From Flavobacteriales bacterium (lineage in GTDB: Bacteria > Bacteroidota > Bacteroidia > Flavobacteriales_F > PHOS-HE28), in assembly GCA_020635675.1 (NCBI GenBank), contig JACJZJ010000003.1, forward strand, positions 124,001-188,000: 64,000 bases of DNA. The letters run 5' to 3'. This document shows, piece after piece, positions 9,152-17,623 of the stretch. The translations under genes and the position numbers were made by a program. Every line of letters begins with the position of its first letter. The first letter of the stretch is position 1. The notes below the pieces were generated by a model. That model did no database searches and had not been told where the DNA came from. It saw only the letters and a list, made by a program, of their open reading frames with translations.

Positions 9152-10075
9152 TCAGAGCCCCAGCTTCTTCGCGATCTCCGGTAGCCTGGACATCAGGGCG
9201 ATCTCGCGCAGTTTCTGCTTCGCTTCCGAGGCTGGCGACCCCAGGTAGCTGCGGCCGCCCTCCACCGAGCTCATGATGCCGCTCTGCCCCAGGATCACGG
9301 CACCCCTGCCCACGCGCAGCTTGCTCGGGATGCCCACCTGGCCCCACAGGGTGACCTCGTCCTCGATCACCACCGCGCCGGCGATCGCCACGTGCGCCGC
9401 GAAAAGGCAGTTGCGTCCGATCAGCGTGTCATGCCCCACCTGCACGTGGTTGTCGATCTTCGTGCCGGCCCCGATCCGGGTGTCCGCGCTCACGCCACGG
9501 TCGATCGTGCACAGCGCGCCGATCTCCACGTCGTCCGCGATGGACACGCTGCCGCCGACGGCCATCTTGTCATAGCGGTCGGGGCGTTTCCTGTAGTAGA
9601 AGGGATCGGCGCCGATCACGCTGTTGGCATGGATGGTCACCCGATCGCCGATGGTGGTGCGCTCATAGATCACCACGCCCGGCATGATCCTGCAGTCGCG
9701 ACCGATGGTCACGTGCGGGCCGAGCACCACGCTCGCATGCACCTCCGAACCCGCGCCGATGGTGATGCCCCGATCGTGCCAGCCTTCGCGTGGCATGAAC
9801 CGCTGGACGAGCGCGTTGTAGTCCCGACAGGGGTCGGGGCTGATGATGATGGCCTTGCCGGGGGGGACCTCCACCTCCTTGTCGATAATGATGGTGGTGG
9901 CGGCACTGTTCAACGCTTTGGCATAATACTTCGGATGGTCCACGTACAGCAGATCGCCCGGCCCAACCCGGTTGATCTCGTTCAGACCGGTGACGGCCCG
10001 TTCGGCATCACCGGCCACACGGCCGCCGATCAGTTCGGCGATCTGCCGGGCGGAGAGCGAAGGATGAAGTACCAC
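9152..10075 (-). CDS. LpxD-like UDP-3-O-acylglucosamine N-acyltransferase paralogue
   Basis: A 307-residue left-handed beta-helix acyltransferase related to LpxD. It has the N-terminal uridine-binding-type domain (residues 1-100, LSARQIAELIGG), then hexapeptide repeats, and keeps the catalytic-type histidine in NHVQVGHDTLIG. It differs from the canonical LpxD at 17620-18690 in being shorter and having the insert PFYYRKRPDRYDK. From memory, many Bacteroidota keep such a second lpxD-like gene beside efp; whether it acylates lipid A precursors or another sugar is not settled by sequence. The start has a TACCTTTG element 16 nt upstream. Confidence 0.82.
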   Translation of the reverse strand: MVLHPSLSARQIAELIGGRVAGDAERAVTGLNEINRVGPGDLLYVDHPKYYAKALNSAATTIIIDKEVEVPPGKAIIISPDPCRDYNALVQRFMPREGWHDRGITIGAGSEVHASVVLGPHVTIGRDCRIMPGVVIYERTTIGDRVTIHANSVIGADPFYYRKRPDRYDKMAVGGSVSIADDVEIGALCTIDRGVSADTRIGAGTKIDNHVQVGHDTLIGRNCLFAAHVAIAGAVVIEDEVTLWGQVGIPSKLRVGRGAVILGQSGIMSSVEGGRSYLGSPASEAKQKLREIALMSRLPEIAKKLGL

Positions 10076-10091
10076 GCGTAGGTTCTTCGGC

Positions 10092-10099
10092 CAAAGGTA
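10092..10099 (-). promoter_or_regulatory. -7 promoter element of the lpxD-like gene
   Basis: Minus-strand TACCTTTG, an exact match to the Bacteroidota -7 consensus TAnnTTTG, located 16 nt before the ATG at 10075. It suggests the lpxD-like gene and the PP2C gene can be transcribed separately from efp. Confidence 0.6.
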
Positions 10100-10139
10100 A
10101 TCGGGCCGGTGCGTGGGTCGGATCGCGCGTGGGCGAAGC

Positions 10140-10703
10140 CTACTTCTTCACACGGTCGAGGTAGTCCCCGGTCTCGGTGTCGACACGGATCACCGTGCCT
10201 TCCTCCACGAAGATGGGCACCTGCACCTCCACACCGGTCTCGAGTTTGGCCGGCTTCAACACCTTATTGGCGGTGTCGCCCTTCACGGCCGGTTCGGTGT
10301 AGGTCACCTGGAGCTCCACCGTTTTCGGCGGCCGGGCGAAGATGGGGGTCTCGCTCTCGAACCCGACCTGCACCACCATCTCCTCCTTCATGAACCCCAG
10401 GGCGTTGCCGAAGAGGCCGACGGGGATGTACTTCTGCTCGAAGGTCTCCTGGTCCATGCACACCAGGTTGTCGCCATCCCGGTAGAGGTATTGCAGCTCG
10501 TGCATCTCGATGCGCAGCAGCTCCACCGATTCGCCGCTGCGGAAGCGGTTCTCCGCGAGCTTGCCGTTGCGCAGGTTGCGCATCTTGCCCTGATAGAAGG
10601 CGCGCAGGTTCCCCGGGGTGCGGTGCTGCCATTCCATGATCTGGCAGATGTCGCCGTTGTAGCGGATGTAGGAACCGATGCTGATGTCGGCGGTGGTGGC
10701 CAT
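10140..10703 (-). CDS. efp: Translation elongation factor P
   Basis: A 187-residue protein with the three beta-barrel domains of EF-P. It rescues ribosomes stalled on polyproline stretches. The N-terminal loop that carries the modified residue in other bacteria reads EWQHRTPGNLRAFYQGKMRN here, so the tip is around TPGN rather than a canonical PGKGxA loop. The C-terminal VDTETGDYLDRVKK is typical. I start at MATTADISIGSYI (10703), with a TATCTTCG -7-like sequence upstream near 10730; the upstream frame to 10898 is shadow sequence of the neighbouring gene. Confidence 0.93.
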   Translation of the reverse strand: MATTADISIGSYIRYNGDICQIMEWQHRTPGNLRAFYQGKMRNLRNGKLAENRFRSGESVELLRIEMHELQYLYRDGDNLVCMDQETFEQKYIPVGLFGNALGFMKEEMVVQVGFESETPIFARPPKTVELQVTYTEPAVKGDTANKVLKPAKLETGVEVQVPIFVEEGTVIRVDTETGDYLDRVKK

Positions 10704-10759
10704 GTCCGGGAGTTTTCTTTCGGGCCGCGAAGATAGGGAAAGGGCCGAAGGGCCTTGGC

Positions 10760-13456
10760 TCAGCGCAGGAGCGTCACGTGACCCACCGCCTCCTCCGCGT
10801 TCCCCTGGCTCCCCAACGCGTCGGTGATGAAGCGGTAGGCGATCTTCCAGACGTACACGCCGTCCGGGGCCAGCGACCCGCCCACCGTGCCGTCCCATAG
10901 CGCGTCACCGTCCTTGCCGGTGTACACCAGCTCACCCCAACGGTCGAAGATGTCCAGTTCCACGGTCGCGATGTTGTGACCGATGGGTCCGAAGAGGTCG
11001 TTCACGCCGTCGGCGTCCGGGGTGAAGGCGCTGGGCATCCAGATGGCCGGCGGACAGTATTCCACCAGGTCGATCGTCCCGTTGATGGAGCAGCCCTCCT
11101 GCGTGGTGATGGTCACCGAATAGGCGCCGTAGCGCTCTGCCAGGATGTGCTGGGTGGTCTCGCCGGTGTTCCACAGATAGGTGCAGCCCGGGTTCCCCGC
11201 ATCCAGTTCCAGGTGATGGGGCGGGGGATCGAAACAGACGTCCCTGTCCTGGTCGGTGATCGGCACGGGAAGGGGGTTGAACACCACCACGATGGTATCC
11301 CGGGTCACGCAGAAGCCGTTGCTGATATCCACCAGCACCGTATCGTCGGAGGTGAGGGTGTATGTGGGACCATGCGACCCGTCGCTCCAGGTGAGGTCCA
11401 TACCGGGCGCGTGCGCATCGATCACCAGCACCTCCCCCGCGCAGAGCGCCGTATCGGGGTCCAGCGAGGGTGGGGGAAAGTCCAGGAAGGTGGCCTGCAC
11501 CGAGGCGCTGTCCACGCAGATCGTGGGTGTGGTCACCACCACCGAATAGGTCGCTGAACTGTCGGTCACCGTCACGGTCTGTCCGGTGTTGCCGTTGCTC
11601 CAGAGATATGTCGATCCGGGATTCCCCGCGTCGAAGGTGATGGTGCCGTCGATGCAGGCGGTGTCACTGGTCAGCACCACGACCGGCAGGGGATCGAAGG
11701 TGACGGCGATGGTGTCGGACCCGGTGCAACCGAAGGCGTCCGTCACGTTCACCCAAACGGTCTGCGGGGTGCTCACGGTGTCCAGCTGGGCGGTGCTGCC
11801 GGTGCTCCACAGGTAGTTCGCGCCGGGATTGCCTGCGCTCATCGGCCATTCCTCGCCCACGCAGAGCGAGGTGTCCGGACCGAGCTGCACGCCGGGCAGG
11901 GCGTGCACGGTCACCACCGTGGAATCGACCGTGTTGCAGGTCCCGTAGGTCGCGGTCACGCTGTAGGTGCCCGCCGTGATGGCATAGATCGCCGTGTCCG
12001 TCGCACCGGTGTTCCAGAGGAACGTGTCGGGAGGGCCGCCGGCGTCCAGAAGAACGCTGTCCCCCTGGCAGATATCGGCCGTGGCAGGCAGGAGCGCCGG
12101 AGGCGCCGGGACCACCGTGACCTGCACGGTATCGGATGCGGAGCACCCGCCATTGTCCACCTCCACCCAGTACTGGCCGGTGGTCGATACGGCCAACGTG
12201 GTGTTCATCGAACCGTTGCTCCAGGTGGGTGTGCCCGCCGGCACCGCGGTGGCGTCCAGGGTGACGCTGCCGCCGGTGCAGATGGTGGTGTCCGGACCCA
12301 GGCTGAATACGGGTGTCGTCAGCACGTCCACATGGATCGTGTCGCTGCGCGTGCAAAGCCCGCTGGTCACGTCCACGTAGTAGTCACCGGTCTGTGTCAC
12401 CGTGAACTGGGACAGTGCCGATCCATCCTGCCAGGTGTAGCCGGCCGGCACCCCTTGCAGGGCGTTCAGCACCAGCGAGGCGCCGTCGCAGAGCACGGTG
12501 TCGGGCCCAAGGTCCAGCACGATGTCACAGGGGTCGCTCGAGTAGGCGAGGAGCAACAGGAAGATGTGGTTGTCCGAGGACCCGCCGGAGCAGTGATCGA
12601 ACTCCACGGTCAGGGCCGTGGAGCCGTTGGGCACCACCGCGCTCAGGTCGGAGACCACGTCCGTGAAATAGATCGCCTGGTCCGCATTGTCGTCGCCCAG
12701 CCCCGTGAGCGTGTTGTTCTCGTAGGCCATCGCGCCCATGGTCCCCCAGTTGGGATCCACCGAATTGAAGTCCGGCCCCCAGAAAGTGCCCAGCAGCGTA
12801 CCGTTCACGGTCACTTGCTCGCAATCGGGGAAGGCACTGGCGTAGCCGCCGAGGATCGCCAGGCCGATGTCCGCCGAGGTGAGCAGTTGCGCCGATGTGT
12901 TCAGATTGTAGATCACCTGCGGGGCGGCGTCCTGGTCGTTCAGCCAGAGGTCCACGTTGATCTGCGATGCGCCGGGCAGGTCGTAGGCGATCACGAGATA
13001 GAATTCGGTCCAGGTGTTGCTCACCGTGCTGGCCTGCGGCGGCACGGTGATGGTGTAGTTGGTGACCAGGGGGCTGAGCGTGGCGGTCACATCGATGGCA
13101 TACTCGCCGGAGGTGCCTCCGTAGATGCTGTTCCATGGCGGGCTCACCAGCTGGCCGACGTCGAAGGTCCAGGGTGTGCCGTTGAGATCGACCGTGATCG
13201 GGGTGAAGCCGGCGCCGAGGTGGCAGCCGAAGAACCAGGCCTGCCGGATGGAGGCGCCCGCTGGCACGGGCATGGTGAAACTGCCGCTGCCGGTCCCCAC
13301 GGTGCCCACGGAGAAGCCTCCGGAAAGCACGCCTCCATTGAACTGGTCGCTGTAGAAGAGCACCTGGGCGCTGACGGTACCCCAGCCGAGCAGGGCTGTC
13401 AGGGCCAGCGCCCTTGTCCGATGCCCCGTCCTCCCTGCCGTAGTCAATGCGCGCAT
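10760..13456 (-). CDS. Large T9SS-exported protein with PKD/Ig-like repeats and a type B (gliding-associated) C-terminal domain
   Basis: An 898-residue secreted protein. A signal peptide ending VSAQ is followed by an N-terminal beta-sandwich-like domain (about residues 32-320) shared with the next gene at 13503. Then come about seven repeats of roughly 70-80 residues with the pattern LGPDTxxC...GxxxWSxG...GxYxVxV, typical of Ig/PKD-like surface repeats. The end, starting IWMPSAFTPDADGVND and FDRWGELVY, is the CHU_C-type (T9SS type B) sorting domain. The protein is therefore predicted to cross the outer membrane by the T9SS and act at the surface, perhaps as an adhesin. I use the ATG at 13456, which gives a proper signal peptide. 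Confidence 0.85.
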   Translation of the reverse strand: MRALTTAGRTGHRTRALALTALLGWGTVSAQVLFYSDQFNGGVLSGGFSVGTVGTGSGSFTMPVPAGASIRQAWFFGCHLGAGFTPITVDLNGTPWTFDVGQLVSPPWNSIYGGTSGEYAIDVTATLSPLVTNYTITVPPQASTVSNTWTEFYLVIAYDLPGASQINVDLWLNDQDAAPQVIYNLNTSAQLLTSADIGLAILGGYASAFPDCEQVTVNGTLLGTFWGPDFNSVDPNWGTMGAMAYENNTLTGLGDDNADQAIYFTDVVSDLSAVVPNGSTALTVEFDHCSGGSSDNHIFLLLLAYSSDPCDIVLDLGPDTVLCDGASLVLNALQGVPAGYTWQDGSALSQFTVTQTGDYYVDVTSGLCTRSDTIHVDVLTTPVFSLGPDTTICTGGSVTLDATAVPAGTPTWSNGSMNTTLAVSTTGQYWVEVDNGGCSASDTVQVTVVPAPPALLPATADICQGDSVLLDAGGPPDTFLWNTGATDTAIYAITAGTYSVTATYGTCNTVDSTVVTVHALPGVQLGPDTSLCVGEEWPMSAGNPGANYLWSTGSTAQLDTVSTPQTVWVNVTDAFGCTGSDTIAVTFDPLPVVVLTSDTACIDGTITFDAGNPGSTYLWSNGNTGQTVTVTDSSATYSVVVTTPTICVDSASVQATFLDFPPPSLDPDTALCAGEVLVIDAHAPGMDLTWSDGSHGPTYTLTSDDTVLVDISNGFCVTRDTIVVVFNPLPVPITDQDRDVCFDPPPHHLELDAGNPGCTYLWNTGETTQHILAERYGAYSVTITTQEGCSINGTIDLVEYCPPAIWMPSAFTPDADGVNDLFGPIGHNIATVELDIFDRWGELVYTGKDGDALWDGTVGGSLAPDGVYVWKIAYRFITDALGSQGNAEEAVGHVTLLR

Positions 13457-13502
13457 GTTCCCCAAGTCGCCGGACAAGTTATTGTGATCCGCGCAGGTGA
13501 GC

Positions 13503-14714
13503 CTACCGACCTGCCGCATCCCGCACATAGACCAGACGCAGGGTGGAGGAGGTGCCGTTGCCCGTGGCGCGAACCAGGTAGGTCCCGGCCGCAAGGTCCC
13601 CTCTTGGAATGAGCTGTGCACGGGTGCCGTTCCCCGGGCGTCGAAGGATCGAGCGGCCCTCAAGGTCCAGCAGTTCGATCGTCCATTCCGGACCAAGTGG
13701 ACAGGCGCTCCGCAGCCAGGCCATGTCCATCGCCGGGGAAGGCATCATCGGGCCGATGGTGCAGGGGTCTGGTGCGCGGGTCACCACGCTGAGATCACCG
13801 AGGTCGCTCGCGTAACCCAGCAACACCAGCCAGACGTGGTTGTCATTGTATGCGTGGCAGTGGACCAGGTCGACGGTGAGCGACGAGGAGCTGTCCGGCA
13901 CGATCGCGTTCAGGTTCGATACGACATCCGTCCCCGCGATGGCCTGGTCCGCATTGTCGTCGCCCAGGCCGGTCAGGTGCCGGTCCGCATATGCCAGCGC
14001 GCCCATCGATCCCCAGCTCGGATCCACCGAGTTCGAGTCCGGCCCATAAAAGGATCCCAGCACCGTTCCGTTCACCGCCACGCGTTCGCAATCCGGGTAG
14101 GTGCTGGCGTAGCCGCCAACGATGGCCATGCCGACATCGGCCGCTGTGCGCATCGGAGCGCTCGTGGTCAATGCGTAGGTCACGCTGTCGGCCGCATCCT
14201 CCGCGTTCAGCCAGAGGTCCACGTTCATCGGAAGCGCGCCGGGCCGCTCGTAGTTGATCACGAGATAGAACTCCGTCCAGGTGTTGTTGATCGTATGGGC
14301 CTGGTGCGGCACTTCCATGGTGTAGAGCGTGTCCGCAGGGTCGATCCATGCGGTGACGTCGCGCGCATGCTCCGCGGAGGCACCGCCGTAGATGCTCTGC
14401 CAGATGGGGCTCACCACCGTGGAACTGTCGAAGGTGAACGGGTCGCCATTGAGGGTGATGGTGATCGCCTCCAGCGTGTCGCCCAGATGACCGGCGAACA
14501 GCCAGGCCTGCCGGATCGTGGCATCCGCGGGCACGGGCATCACGAAAGCGCCGCTGCCCTCCCCGACGGTGCCCACCGAAAATCCGCCGGAGACCACGCC
14601 CCCGTTGAACGCGTCGGAATGGAACAGCACCTGCGCATGCAGCATCGTGGACCCATGGAGCATCCAAGTAAAGATGGCGAACAAGCCCCGGACGCGTGAG
14701 GGTGGGCAATGCAT
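13503..14714 (-). CDS. T9SS-exported protein sharing the N-terminal domain of its neighbour, type A sorting domain
   Basis: A 403-residue protein. After a signal peptide ending MLHAQ, residues about 30-300 are clearly homologous to the N-terminal domain of the 898-residue protein encoded directly downstream (shared VLFxSDxFNGGVxSGGFSVG, WxSIYGGxSxEY, TxNTWTEFYLVI and TGLGDDNADQAI). Instead of Ig repeats and a type B domain it ends in a short type A-like sorting region (IELLDLEGRSILRR, GTYLVRATG). The two genes are 46 nt apart and arose by tandem duplication of the first domain, whose function I do not recognise. Confidence 0.8.
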   Translation of the reverse strand: MHCPPSRVRGLFAIFTWMLHGSTMLHAQVLFHSDAFNGGVVSGGFSVGTVGEGSGAFVMPVPADATIRQAWLFAGHLGDTLEAITITLNGDPFTFDSSTVVSPIWQSIYGGASAEHARDVTAWIDPADTLYTMEVPHQAHTINNTWTEFYLVINYERPGALPMNVDLWLNAEDAADSVTYALTTSAPMRTAADVGMAIVGGYASTYPDCERVAVNGTVLGSFYGPDSNSVDPSWGSMGALAYADRHLTGLGDDNADQAIAGTDVVSNLNAIVPDSSSSLTVDLVHCHAYNDNHVWLVLLGYASDLGDLSVVTRAPDPCTIGPMMPSPAMDMAWLRSACPLGPEWTIELLDLEGRSILRRPGNGTRAQLIPRGDLAAGTYLVRATGNGTSSTLRLVYVRDAAGR

Positions 14715-14729
14715 GGTGGGGAAAGCAAT

Positions 14730-15365
14730 TTACACCGGGACCGTTCCGACCGACCCGGTGACATCCAGCCGCGAGGTGCAGATCCAGGTCTCCTCGTCCA
14801 TGCGATTGCTGGCCACCAGCACCGTCCGCCCATCGACGTGGGCCTCCAGCAGCCGCTGCCACCAGGCTATGCCCTCCGTATCGAGGTTGGTGGCCGGTTC
14901 GTCCAGCAGCAGGAGGGGCGTGTCGCTCAGGATGGCCAGGGCGAGCTTCAGGCGTTGCTTCATCCCGCTGGAGAAATGGCGCACGGGCTTGTCCAATGCG
15001 GCGCGCAGGTAGGCGATGGTGGGCAGGTCGTCCCGGTGGATGCCGCTGCGCAGGGGCTTCATGCGCGCGTGCAGGTCGATGGTCTCGCGCAACGTCAGGT
15101 CTTCATAGAGCCCCAGATAGGGCGCGGCGATGCTCACGTGCCGGTACACCTTTTCGATGGGCAACGCCCGGTCATGGAGGCGATGGGCGACCCGGCCCCG
15201 CGTCAGGGTCATCGCGCCGGCCACGATCTGCAGCAGGGTGCTTTTGCCGCTACCGTTGGGCCCCAGGATAGCGGTGCGGCAGCCCGCTGCGAACAAGTGG
15301 TCCAGTTCCTTCAGCACGGTCTCCCGCCCGAACCGCTTGGTGGCCTTGTTCAGGACGATCTCCAT
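14730..15365 (-). CDS. ABC transporter ATP-binding protein
   Basis: A 211-residue stand-alone ATPase subunit. Walker A is GPNGSGKST, the signature motif is FSSGMKQRLKLA and Walker B is LLLLDEPATNLD; the switch histidine is not obvious, the usual position reading ASNRMDEE. The size and the GMKQR-type signature resemble CcmA/drug-exporter subunits. No permease gene is adjacent, so the partner is unknown. It starts 24 nt after lpxA on the same strand and is probably co-transcribed with the lipid A genes. Confidence 0.85.
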   Translation of the reverse strand: MEIVLNKATKRFGRETVLKELDHLFAAGCRTAILGPNGSGKSTLLQIVAGAMTLTRGRVAHRLHDRALPIEKVYRHVSIAAPYLGLYEDLTLRETIDLHARMKPLRSGIHRDDLPTIAYLRAALDKPVRHFSSGMKQRLKLALAILSDTPLLLLDEPATNLDTEGIAWWQRLLEAHVDGRTVLVASNRMDEETWICTSRLDVTGSVGTVPV

Positions 15366-15389
15366 GTCAACCGGGCCTGCGGTCCCCGA

Positions 15390-16172
15390 TCATTCGGCCA
15401 GGCCGCGCATGATCCCTTTCGGACTGTTGCGGATGAAATCGAGGATGGTGCCGCGTTCGGGGCTGCGGGGCAGGTTCTGTTCCACCTGCTGCACGGCACG
15501 CTCCACGTTGTTGTTGCGCACGAAGATCTCGCGGTAGGTGTCCTCGATGCGGGCGATGGCGTCGTCCTTGAAGCCCCGCCGGCGCAGGCCCACCACGTTC
15601 ACCCCGACGTAGCTAAGGGGTTCGCGCGCCGCCTTCACGTAGGGGGGCACGTTCTTGCGCACGAGGCTGGCCCCCGCGATGAAACTGTGCGCGCCGATGT
15701 GGATGAACTGCTGCACGGCCACGTTGCCCTCCAGGATCGCCCAGTCGTCGATGGTCACGTGGCCCGCCAGGTTCACGCTGTTCGCGATCACCACGTTGCT
15801 GCCCACGGCGCAATCGTGCGCCAGGTGCACGTAGGCCATCAGCAGGCAGTTGTCGCCCACGCTGGTCTTCAGGCGGTCGGCCGTGCCGCGGTTGATGGTG
15901 ACGCACTCGCGGATGGTGGTGCCGTTGCCCACTTCCGCCGTGGTATACTCCCCGGCGAACTTCAGGTCCTGCGGGATCGCGCCGATCACGGCCCCGGGGA
16001 ACACCTTGCAATCACGCCCGACGCGGGCACCGTCCATCAGCACGGCGCTCGGTCCGATCCAGGTGCCATCACCCACGTGCACGTCGCCGTGGATGGTGGC
16101 GAAGGGTTCGATGGTCACGTCCTTGCCGAGCTTGGCGTCGGGGTGGACGTAGGCCAGCTGGTGGATGCTCAT
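15390..16172 (-). CDS. lpxA: UDP-N-acetylglucosamine O-acyltransferase
   Basis: A 260-residue cytoplasmic enzyme that adds the first 3-hydroxyacyl chain to UDP-GlcNAc, step one of lipid A synthesis. The left-handed helix hexapeptides fill residues 1-190; IPQDLKF and the catalytic histidine region AYVHLAHDC are present, and the helical C-terminal domain ends GIMRGLAE. Length matches the family. Its ATG overlaps the stop of lpxC-fabZ by 4 nt, so the two are translationally coupled. Confidence 0.95.
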   Translation of the reverse strand: MSIHQLAYVHPDAKLGKDVTIEPFATIHGDVHVGDGTWIGPSAVLMDGARVGRDCKVFPGAVIGAIPQDLKFAGEYTTAEVGNGTTIRECVTINRGTADRLKTSVGDNCLLMAYVHLAHDCAVGSNVVIANSVNLAGHVTIDDWAILEGNVAVQQFIHIGAHSFIAGASLVRKNVPPYVKAAREPLSYVGVNVVGLRRRGFKDDAIARIEDTYREIFVRNNNVERAVQQVEQNLPRSPERGTILDFIRNSPKGIMRGLAE

Positions 16173-17623
16173 GATGCCGGTACGGTGGCTTTGGGTGTGG
16201 TGGCCCTGGGAGCGGGCGCCTTGTCACGTGCGATCTGCGCCATCATCTCGGCCTCGATCGCCGGCTGGCCGGACACGTAGCCGATGCCCTTCATGTGCAC
16301 GATGCCGCGGCGGATCGGTGTGATCAGTTCGAGCCGGAACACCAGCGTGTCGCCCGGCAGCACTTTCCGCTTGAAGCGCACGCCGTCGATCTTCAGGAAA
16401 TAGGTGGTGTAGTTCTCCGGGTCGGGCACCTGGCTCAGGGCGAAGATGCCGCCCACTTGTGCCATCGCCTCGATCTGCAGCACGCCGGGCATCACCGGGT
16501 TGCCGGGGAAGTGCCCCTGAAAGAACGGTTCGTTCAGCGTCACGTTCTTCACCCCGATGATGCTGTGCTCCGTCACTTCCATCACCTTGTCCACCAGCAG
16601 GAAGGGATAGCGGTGCGGCAGCATCCGCGTGATGGCGTTGATGTCGTACACCGGCTCCCGGTCCAGGTCGGTGGTGAAGGTGTTCGACCGCTTCTGCCTG
16701 CGGATGGTGTCCTTGATGATCCGGGCGAACTCCACGTTCCCGTAATGTCCGGGGCGCGCGGCCAGGATGTGGCCCTTGATCGGCATGCCCACCAGCGCCA
16801 GGTCGCCCACGATGTCCAGCAGCTTGTGCCGCGCGGGCTCGTTCAGGAACTTCAGCTCGGTGTTGTTCAACACGCCACGCCCCTTCACCTCCACCTTGGT
16901 GTGGTCACGTCCCAGTGCCCTTGCCAGTTCCTCCAGTTCCTCGCGTGGCACGTTCTCCCGCTCCACCAGCACGATCGCGTTGTCGAGGTCGCCCCCCTTG
17001 ATCAGACCGGCCTTGGCCAGTTGCTCCAGCTCGCGCAGGAAGACAAAGGTGCGGCACGGGGCGATCTCGTCCTTGAACTCGCCGATGTGGTACATGCTGG
17101 CGTGCTGCGTGCCGAGTACGGGGCTGCGGTAGTCCACCATCACCGTAAGGCGGAACTCACCGCCCGGGGTCGGCACGCCCAGCATCTCGATGCCCCGCTC
17201 GGGGTCCTCGTAGTAAAGGTTCTCCCGCAGCACGAAATACTCGCGCCCTGCGTCCTGCTCCACGATGCCCGCCTGCAGGATCGCATCCACGAAGGGCTTG
17301 CTGCTGCCGTCCATGATCGGCGGCTCGGGACCCGTGAGCTGGATCAGCGCGTTGTCCACCTGCATGCCGTACAGCGCGGCCAGCACGTGCTCGCTGGTGT
17401 ACACCCGCGCGCCGTTCTGCTCCAGCGTGGTGCCGCGTTCGGTGGTCACCACCAGGTCCGCGTCGGCATCCACGATGGGCCGGCCCTCCAGGTCGAGGCG
17501 CTGGAACTTGTAGCCATGACCCGCCGGTGCGGGCTGTAGGGTCAGGGTGGCGGGTTCGCCGGTGTGCAGCCCCACGCCCTTCACCTCGACGGCCTTGCCG
17601 AGGGTATGCTGCTTGTCGCTCAT
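16169..17623 (-). CDS. lpxC-fabZ: Bifunctional LpxC deacetylase / FabZ dehydratase
   Basis: A 484-residue fusion typical of Bacteroidota. Residues about 1-305 are LpxC, the zinc deacetylase that commits the pathway to lipid A: SEHVLAALYG, the substrate-site MDGSSKPF, and the zinc/catalytic region EPARHKLLDIVGD are visible. Residues about 325-465 are FabZ, the 3-hydroxyacyl-ACP dehydratase: MLPHRYPFLLVDK carries the catalytic His and FQGHFPGNPVMPGV plus the Glu of LQIEAMAQ follow. It overlaps lpxD and lpxA by 4 nt at either end. Fusion ties fatty acid and lipid A flux in one polypeptide. Confidence 0.96.
   Translation of the reverse strand: MSDKQHTLGKAVEVKGVGLHTGEPATLTLQPAPAGHGYKFQRLDLEGRPIVDADADLVVTTERGTTLEQNGARVYTSEHVLAALYGMQVDNALIQLTGPEPPIMDGSSKPFVDAILQAGIVEQDAGREYFVLRENLYYEDPERGIEMLGVPTPGGEFRLTVMVDYRSPVLGTQHASMYHIGEFKDEIAPCRTFVFLRELEQLAKAGLIKGGDLDNAIVLVERENVPREELEELARALGRDHTKVEVKGRGVLNNTELKFLNEPARHKLLDIVGDLALVGMPIKGHILAARPGHYGNVEFARIIKDTIRRQKRSNTFTTDLDREPVYDINAITRMLPHRYPFLLVDKVMEVTEHSIIGVKNVTLNEPFFQGHFPGNPVMPGVLQIEAMAQVGGIFALSQVPDPENYTTYFLKIDGVRFKRKVLPGDTLVFRLELITPIRRGIVHMKGIGYVSGQPAIEAEMMAQIARDKAPAPRATTPKATVPAS

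Noticed and set aside
11903..13612. A 569-residue plus-strand ORF opposite the 898-residue exported protein
   Set aside because: It is an antisense frame with His/Arg/Gly-rich composition, produced by high GC opposite a well-supported gene with a signal peptide and sorting domain.
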